DNA of 64,000 nt, taken from positions 5,358,001 to 5,422,000 of the forward strand of contig NC_073346.2 in NCBI RefSeq assembly GCF_027580225.2, in the 5' to 3' direction. The position numbers were made by a program, and so were the translations under genes. The stretch's first letter is position 1; every line of letters begins with the position of its first letter. The notes under the pieces are model-generated. The model saw only the letters and a program-made list of their open reading frames with translations, ran no database searches and was not told the DNA's origin. Origin of the DNA: Misgurnus anguillicaudatus. Its lineage: Eukaryota; Chordata; Actinopteri; Cypriniformes; Cobitidae. This document shows positions 57,707 through 64,000 of this stretch, piece after piece.

Positions 57707-57709
57707 GTA

Positions 57710-58534
57710 ATATTATTAATGCTTTACTTTATTACGCAATGATTTTTTGCATCAAGCCCATCTGGGTTAACACGCTTTTAATTTAACTGCTAAATTAAAA
57801 CAATTATTTATCAAACAGATGGAATTTGAAATAAAGGGGTGTCTCTAATAAAAGCCTGCTTCAAATAAAAGCCTGTTACCTTCGGCAGTTTAAGTAAATA
57901 AAGGCCCCGGTCTTTATATGAGGAATTACGGTATATAATTTGTTTTTTTATTTTATTATATTATTAGTTCTAAACATTTTTATTTTTGAATGTTTTCCTT
58001 GTTTCTGTATTCCTATAGTTTAACTTTAGGCAGACATCAACAGGGCCAATCACTCTAAAGAACAAGTGGACAAGAGGAACTTCAAGCTCTTAATCTTGGA
58101 ACAATAAACTCATTGTCGAGTAGATACTTAACCTCAGACTGCTTAACCACACAATCAGTTGCGTTAACACGATATTCATGCTGCTTAATCAGTGAATAGT
58201 CTACAGAATCAACATCATGGGATACAACAGTGCATAGGAGGGTGTCATAAAGTATGTCAGTGTATAAATGGATTAATTGCAGGATGTCTTTCTGGGGACT
58301 AGACAGAAAATAAGATTCAAAGACTGAAGAAACAGAGTTGTCTTGTCCTATCTTCGATTGCAGAAAAGTGTGTTATCTTTGTAACTAATTATGTTCTTAT
58401 CTTACTATGTGCTTATGTTTTTTTCTTTTCGGGTCTGGTCCGGTTTGGTCTGAAGTCGGCAGCTCCGGGATCTGGCCCGGAGATTATCGCTATCAGGGTT
58501 TCAGGAGACTGATAAAAGGTATTTTTAATTAGGG
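57710..58534. other. No gene seen
   Basis: Contains a repeat-like stretch around 57830-57935 (AAATAAAGGCCCCGGTCTTT, AGGAATTACGG), probably one terminus of an old element, then AT-rich DNA. Confidence 0.35.
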
Positions 58535-59340
58535 GTCAAGGCCAGAATGGGCAAAGACTCCTATTGAAATCGTTAGTTTTCTTCTTCTTCTTCCGCCATT
58601 GTATCTATGGCAGCCCATAGAACCATACGTAGGAAAGTTATGCAAGTTGGCACACTGAAATTTAGAGTCTCTATGTCAAACCCAATAGCGCCACCAACAG
58701 TCCAAATTTGCACGTACATTTTTGGTAATAACTTCTGAAACTTATGTTGTAGAAAATAAATTCTTCTTTCTTCTGATTTCTTGGCTTATTCGATTGCAAC
58801 ACATGATGTCATTTTCCATCATGCAAATTTTTCCGATACTTTGAACTGTTCATAAAACCTATTTTTCAAACTCGTCCTAGAGCTTTTGTACGATTTGCAC
58901 AAAAAACGGTGTGTAGCATCTAGAGACACTCAGGGCAAAAAGTTAGGAATTTGTGTCGATTTGCCAATCCGTTTCCGTATACCGTGTCAACTAATTTTAT
59001 ATAGAACGCGGAAAAACAGATTTGGGACTGTATCTTCGCCAAAGTTAAGGGTATTGACACGACACTCGGCAGATTTGATGGCAGTCATGACCTGAGGGTG
59101 CGTGCAGCGTTTCATCACAGCGCTACCTAGTGTTCACGAGATTTGAAAAATGGCTATTTTGCTTATAACTACTGCAAATTTGAGTCTACTTTTTTCAGAA
59201 GTGCCACTTTTTCTATGGGTAAGCGCTTGTTAGCGATTGATAAAACTGTAATTAATATTATTATTATTATATATGTATTAGCAACTAGATCCCTTTATGG
59301 TAAATTTGCTACTTCAATTACTACTTTGAAAATCCATGTT
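58535..59340. mobile_element. Second copy of the 22908-25183 repeat family, partial
   Basis: Shares with 22908-23900 the ordered blocks AGTTTTCTTCTTCTTCTTCC, TATGGCAGCCC, ACCATACGTAGGAAA, TTGGCACA, ATAGCGCCACC and later CAGCGCTACCTA. The start is AGGGGTCAAGGCC rather than GGGGCCAAGCACC. The right terminus and tRNA-like units are absent. Confidence 0.55.
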
Positions 59341-59496
59341 CATTTTGTCCATAATGTATACTTAATGTTCACTTTCACTTTAATGTGGGGAAGGGTAAGC
59401 GTATGATATCACAATATGCAAAAATATTACAGCAAGAGGTGCTTCCTGGCTGATGACCCTGTAGCTGACCCGTGGGCACCGGAGGATGTGCGACCT

Positions 59497-59719
59497 GTGG
59501 CCGGTTGCATAAACCTAGCCGTGATATTAAGACTGCGTCTTAAGAATGATTCTGACTAACTAGCAATTAGTTAGGGCTTATCAGTCTTATTATTTGGATT
59601 TAAATTAGACCAATCTACCCTTCTATGTAACAAACTTAAAACAGTTATGATAAGTCTTGAAGAAAAAAATTCATGACTAACCTTTAAGACTAGTCTTAAA
59701 GTTTTATGCAACCGACCAC
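59497..59719. mobile_element. 223-bp MITE
   Basis: Left end GTGGCCGGTTGCATAAAC and right end GTTTTATGCAACCGACCAC are inverted with a single mismatch and one inserted base. TTAAGAC/GTCTTAA motifs repeat inside. Non-coding. Confidence 0.7.
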
Positions 59720-61985
59720 AGCAGCAATGCCTAGCAGGTGTTCCAGCTACCTGTACATTTCACCAATGTGCTAATACCTAAGTTACTATAAAAAAATTAC
59801 CATTGTTTTTTTTATTTTATAATACTGTTCCAGATAATAATGGTTTCCCTAATACTTATGTGATAATTTCCAAGTAGTTATTAATAAATTACCACTGTTT
59901 ACACTCTGTGCATGCACCATGTTTGAGACTACTGGGTTACAAAGTTTAGTCTTTTGGTTTACTCAGATACTGTAAAAATGATTCAAAGTTTATTGAAAGT
60001 AAACAAAATTTGTTAAAATTGTATTATTAATAGTAAACAGGATCACAGCCTGTGTTTTGGGATAATTCAGCAGGTACATATTGACAATTAATCAAGTAAC
60101 TAAAGATAATTATACAATTAATTACTGATTAGTTAACCACTCTTCCTTATTAGTTACCAGAATTGACTACAGTGTCAATGTAGCACTAACCATTTGTTCT
60201 ATTACATATTAAACAGTATTCTGAAGCATTACCTGTTAGTCTCATGTTAATCTTAAGTTCCTAAAGAGTATTACATCATTTACATCTCTGAAGAGTCTTG
60301 TCAGAGAGTTTTATCAGATTTATAAAGAACAGATCAGCTAAGCTTTACGCTACTTTCCTGAAAAACGCTGAGCTCCTGACGGCGTAAAGCGATTCACAAG
60401 CAGATAACACAAAACATTATCCAACTGTCCCTCGACAACTTATGATTAACTACATTATTAACTATTCTGGGTGAAGTGCCCATATAAGGACTTTCACCAA
60501 CTCTTAAACTATGTTAATAAGTCATAATGCATGAAATACTACAAGACCCCTCTAAAAACCATCAGAGATGGCCAGTAACTCAGAGCACTTGTATACAGAA
60601 TCATTGGGTACATCATGGCCTATCATCAAAAACTAAGCTTTGAGAATCTTTCTGGATCAGACGATCAGATTTAAAATCATCTACTTTAATAAACTTGTAG
60701 GACTGCACTGCAAGCTGGAAGCATCGAAAGGCACAGAAGATGAAAATATCAACTAATGAGGCCCAATCAGGTTGTCAACTACGAGGAACAGGAAACACTT
60801 TACCTCCAGAAAAAAATCAATGTAGAGGTTAAAGTCAACACCTTAAAATTTTAAAACTGTTCATTAAGCAAACGTATCTCCAGCTGCATAAAATCCATAA
60901 CTTAATAAAATTTAGTTAACCTGCATTTAAACAAAAGTGACCAAATATTTATGTGATGGTTTCCAGTCAACGTTTAGATTAAGTCAAGACTAGGTGATAA
61001 TTATATTAGGACATTTAAGTAGTTTTTACAAGCATACCTAACAAACAATATTACTGTGTACATCTTGAGACAAAACAATAACACTGATATGGTATTTCAA
61101 AGTTTTTTTTTTTTAGTTAAGACAGTTCAACATGTATTTTAGTCTGGGACCAGGCTAATGCCCTGACTGGGAAACTGCCTCTTCTATATAGAAATTGCCC
61201 ATTAGATTTGTTAAATTATAAGCTGCCTTGTGATTTCTTTTTAGAGATATAATAGAAATCTTTAGCAGTCATTCTAAGTTAAATATGTTATGTTTATTTG
61301 CAGACCTTGCAATTGTGTTTGCATGAAACCTCCACATTTGTTAGCTAATTGTCATTCTGTGAAAACATGAAAGCTCATTATCAAACCCTGGGGCAGTGAA
61401 TGGTGTTATGAAAAGCTGGCAACTTTTTGTGCATAATATTTACCCTAATGGTTTTACATTAGGATAAACCTATCATCTGCATAATAAAATGGATTTACGA
61501 GGCAAAGAATTTATGTCTACTCAGAGACACTGTGTCCTTAAGCTTTTTCAAACTAAACATTTTTTTTCTCGTTTAATTTTCTTACAAATATATTCACAGA
61601 TTTTGCTTTTATTTATGGAAAAGAATACAAATTAGCTCAATATCTGTCTCTCACTAATCCCTGTACTATGGATTTTACCTTTTTGTCTGCATTAAGTTTC
61701 TTTCTTAGATTGCTAAACAGAGTTTGAATAACCTTAAGTGTAAATAACTACAGTAGAAAAAGATTTCTGCAATAATTCTTGAAGAATTGTTAAATCCATT
61801 GGAATGTTAACATGATTAGAATTTTATAAATAAATAAACATATACAATCCATGTACTTTTACATAGCCTGAACAGCAGTTTTTGAACCAAAACTATTTTA
61901 TAGGTATTATAGTTTTTTGTATTAAGAGAATTGTGAGCATTTACAATCAGCTTTTTCGTGTTCCATCTTAATTTGTCACTAAACA
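59720..61985. other. No gene seen
   Basis: The longest stretch without a recognised repeat in the window. AT-rich, no exon-like segment, no tandem repeat. Likely unique or very old DNA. Confidence 0.45.
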
Positions 61986-61987
61986 TT

Positions 61988-62200
61988 GCGGTAGCACTTT
62001 ACTTTACAGATCGGTAAAATAAATGGGTAATATTACGTAATATATACGTTATTTCATGTTAATGTTATTTTTAAACCACATATTACAAGTAATTACTGTT
62101 ATTGTAAACTAATATTTCTGCAATTACACCAGCCTTCATGGTGTTATGAAGGAGTAAAATGTGGCTAAGTACATGGTTACTTTGAAATGTTATGGCATAA
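61988..62200. repeat. Uninterrupted copy of the 15150/17056 repeat
   Basis: Reads GCGGTAGCACTTTACTTTAC, then TGGGTAATATTAC, then TTTTTAAACCACATATTACAA and AATTACACCAGC. The same blocks are split by insertions at 15150-17375. The fold-back half is degraded here. Confidence 0.6.
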
Positions 62201-62259
62201 TAACGGAGTGATCAAAAAGACTAACAAAGTCATTGTAGTAGTTCTACCCAGTCTCACAA

Positions 62260-62650
62260 AATTATGTACCTATAGTCATGTAATTTTTTTATTCTTTTTC
62301 ATGATGCTGTCACGAATTTCTGTGTTTTTTTCGTGATCGTATCATGAATTTCTGTTTATGTCTCATTGTCACGTATTGTTTACTCAACTGCTTTTTCCTA
62401 TTTCAAACCAATTTTCGCTTCGGTTTAGGGTTAGATTTGGGTGTTTGCGTTAGGATTTCACTTTAAGAATTGGTTTATACAATTTTTTTCTGATTTATAT
62501 TTTTATATTTTCTGAATTTTAAAACATTGTCACCTGGTGTTGTTAGGGTTAAAGTTGGGTTTGGGTAAGGATGTTATTTTATGTAAATCTACACCTAAAC
62601 CGAAGCGAAAATGATAAGAAAATAGGACAAAACCGTTCGAGTAACCAATA
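62260..62650. repeat. Uninterrupted copy of the GGTTACTCAA fold-back family
   Basis: Contains TTTACTCAACTGCTTTTTCC and GCTTCGGTTTAGGGTTAG, inverted as CTAAACCGAAGCGAAAATG and GAGTAACCAATAAGTGAC. The Harbinger found in the copy at 35983-37612 is absent, so this gives the empty site. Confidence 0.65.
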
Positions 62651-62659
62651 AGTGACATT

Positions 62660-64000
62660 CAGGGCTTGACATTAACACCCACCAACCCGCCAAATGCGGG
62701 TAGATTTCGGCTGTAAGACAGCCAATCCCACTAGCCACTTTGGCAGGTTGAATATAATTTTTTAATTGTAGTTTTCTTAAAAGTTATGCGAAATGATAAA
62801 AAATGCAAAAAGCGACACTGTGAAACTGCAACTCCCATGAGCACTCTGCACCCAGCGCAACACACAGAGACTGTTTGTCAGTGTTGGCAACGTTACTTTA
62901 AAAAAGTATAGTTTTAGTTACTAGTTACTTCTCAAAAATAGTAACTGAGTTAGTAACTGCGTTACATCATTATATAAGTAACTAATTACCATGCAAAGTA
63001 ACTATTGCGTTACATAAAAAAAGTTCAAATATTTCAAATAACTTGGATGCCCCCAATATAAAATTTGTTGAATGAATTAGACACTAACATTAAAGAGAAA
63101 TCAAAAATTGTGTTACAGCATGTGATGATGTGGGTGCTTTATTAGATCAGAATGTGAAGAGGCTCTTTCTTACTCTGCATAAGTTGTACATTACATAAAC
63201 ATTCTTGCGTTTCACCTCAACGATGGAAAAATAGTGCTTATTATACTTTGTGTTTGCGACTGCTACCTTTGAGTTTGTAGTACTTGTCATCGCTCTGTCA
63301 TTGCGGGTGTGGGACTCGGACGGACTGCAGCGCGAGGACCGGGTCTTAGTGTCTAGCAGCATCAACCGCTGCTCGTTGAGAAGAGAGAGTGATACATGCT
63401 CTCGCGTCAGTCTCCAACCACGCCAGAAAAGATCGCTAGATTTGTCCTAGTCGCTTATTGTAAATAAAGTCGCTAAATGGGTTTAGAAAGTTGCTAAATC
63501 TTGCGACAAAGTCACCAAGTTGGCAGCACTGCGCACTGCTTGGACTGTGCATATGTTTGTGTATGAACTCTGGCTGCCTCTGGTTGGCTAACGATTGAAA
63601 TTAAGCCAATCATCATCGGTTATGTGGTTGTCCCACCCCCTCTAACACGCACACACCAATCATCGTCAGTTTTGTGTCTCTCAGCCCCCAACACACACAC
63701 ACGAGAAAAACATTGCCTGTCTGGATGAGAGAACCTACTCTGGTGAAAATCGTTTAGTGAGATTAATTATAGTAACGCGCAGCATTTATTGTCAGTAGCG
63801 TAACGGCGTTATAACGGGGGAAACAGTAATTTATTTGATTACTCGTTACTGAAATAATAACGCTGTTAGTAACGCCGTTTATTTCTAACGCCGTTATTAC
63901 CATCACTGCTGTTTGTTGAGACGCGCGCGATTAGCGGAGGGTTGCGGACCAAAGCGCCACCTTCCAGAGAGCATGCGAGAGCTGGTGGAATTGCGAATGC
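62660..64000. mobile_element. Element running off the window
   Basis: CAGGGCTTGACATTAAC at 62660 resembles a hAT terminus known from fish. A second hAT is nested from 62879. The other end lies beyond 64000, so type and TSD cannot be tested here. Confidence 0.4.
62879..63908. mobile_element. Nested hAT with exact 8-bp TSD
   Basis: Left end CAGTGTTGGCAACGTTAC and right end, inverted, CAGTGATGGTAATAACGG. Exact duplication CTGTTTGT (62871-62878 and 63909-63916). GTTAC/GTAAC repeats fill both subterminal regions. 1,030 bp, no transposase. Confidence 0.9.

Overview
The window looks like gene-poor nuclear DNA from a teleost fish, most likely a cyprinid. The evidence is the repeat content: Tol2-like and other hAT elements, PIF/Harbinger elements with Myb/SANT proteins, DIRS-type retrotransposon relics, Ty3-like LTRs with 'KMAA' gag repeats, TA and CA microsatellites, and several repeat families I recall from zebrafish-like genomes. 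Family names come from terminal repeats, target-site duplications (TSDs), protein motifs and memory; no database was searched. Nothing bacterial, viral-genomic or CRISPR-like was seen.

Layout. 1-2.4 kb: AT-rich, with one possible LTR-like promoter and one small terminal-inverted-repeat (TIR) element. 2.4-9.9 kb: nested Harbinger-like DNA with a Myb/SANT ORF, a 4.2-kb long-TIR element and a hAT with an 8-bp TSD. 10-19.5 kb: short relics, a solo LTR with a perfect 5-bp TSD, a palindrome-headed element in TA microsatellite, and a small TIR element carrying a broken THAP exon. 19.9-31.7 kb: hAT remnant, a 2.3-kb TIR element with three tandem tRNA-like units, an LTR retrotransposon with only a gag-like gene, and a Tol2-like hAT containing a MITE. 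32.3-41.1 kb: TTAA-flanked MITE, three hAT-type elements nested like dolls, a fold-back element split by a Harbinger, and another Harbinger. 41-49 kb: DIRS relics (gag, RT, RNase H, tyrosine recombinase). 48.9-50 kb: one candidate host exon on + and a multi-exon pseudogene on -. 50-64 kb: hAT, two Harbingers (one carrying a broken Myb/SANT gene), small MITEs, and a hAT nested in an element that runs off the window.

How it works together. I see no intact autonomous transposon or retrotransposon and no complete host gene. The record is a layered insertion history. Most layers can be ordered because TSDs, or an uninterrupted second copy elsewhere in the window, show the empty site. The best insertions have exact TSDs: hAT at 6999-7728, 28702-30559, 33926-35469, 50163-51040 and 62879-63908; Harbinger at 40234-41075, 52257-54081 and 56542-57706; LTR at 16606-17055. 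The least certain items are the outer boundaries of old composite elements and the single candidate exon at 48919-49060.
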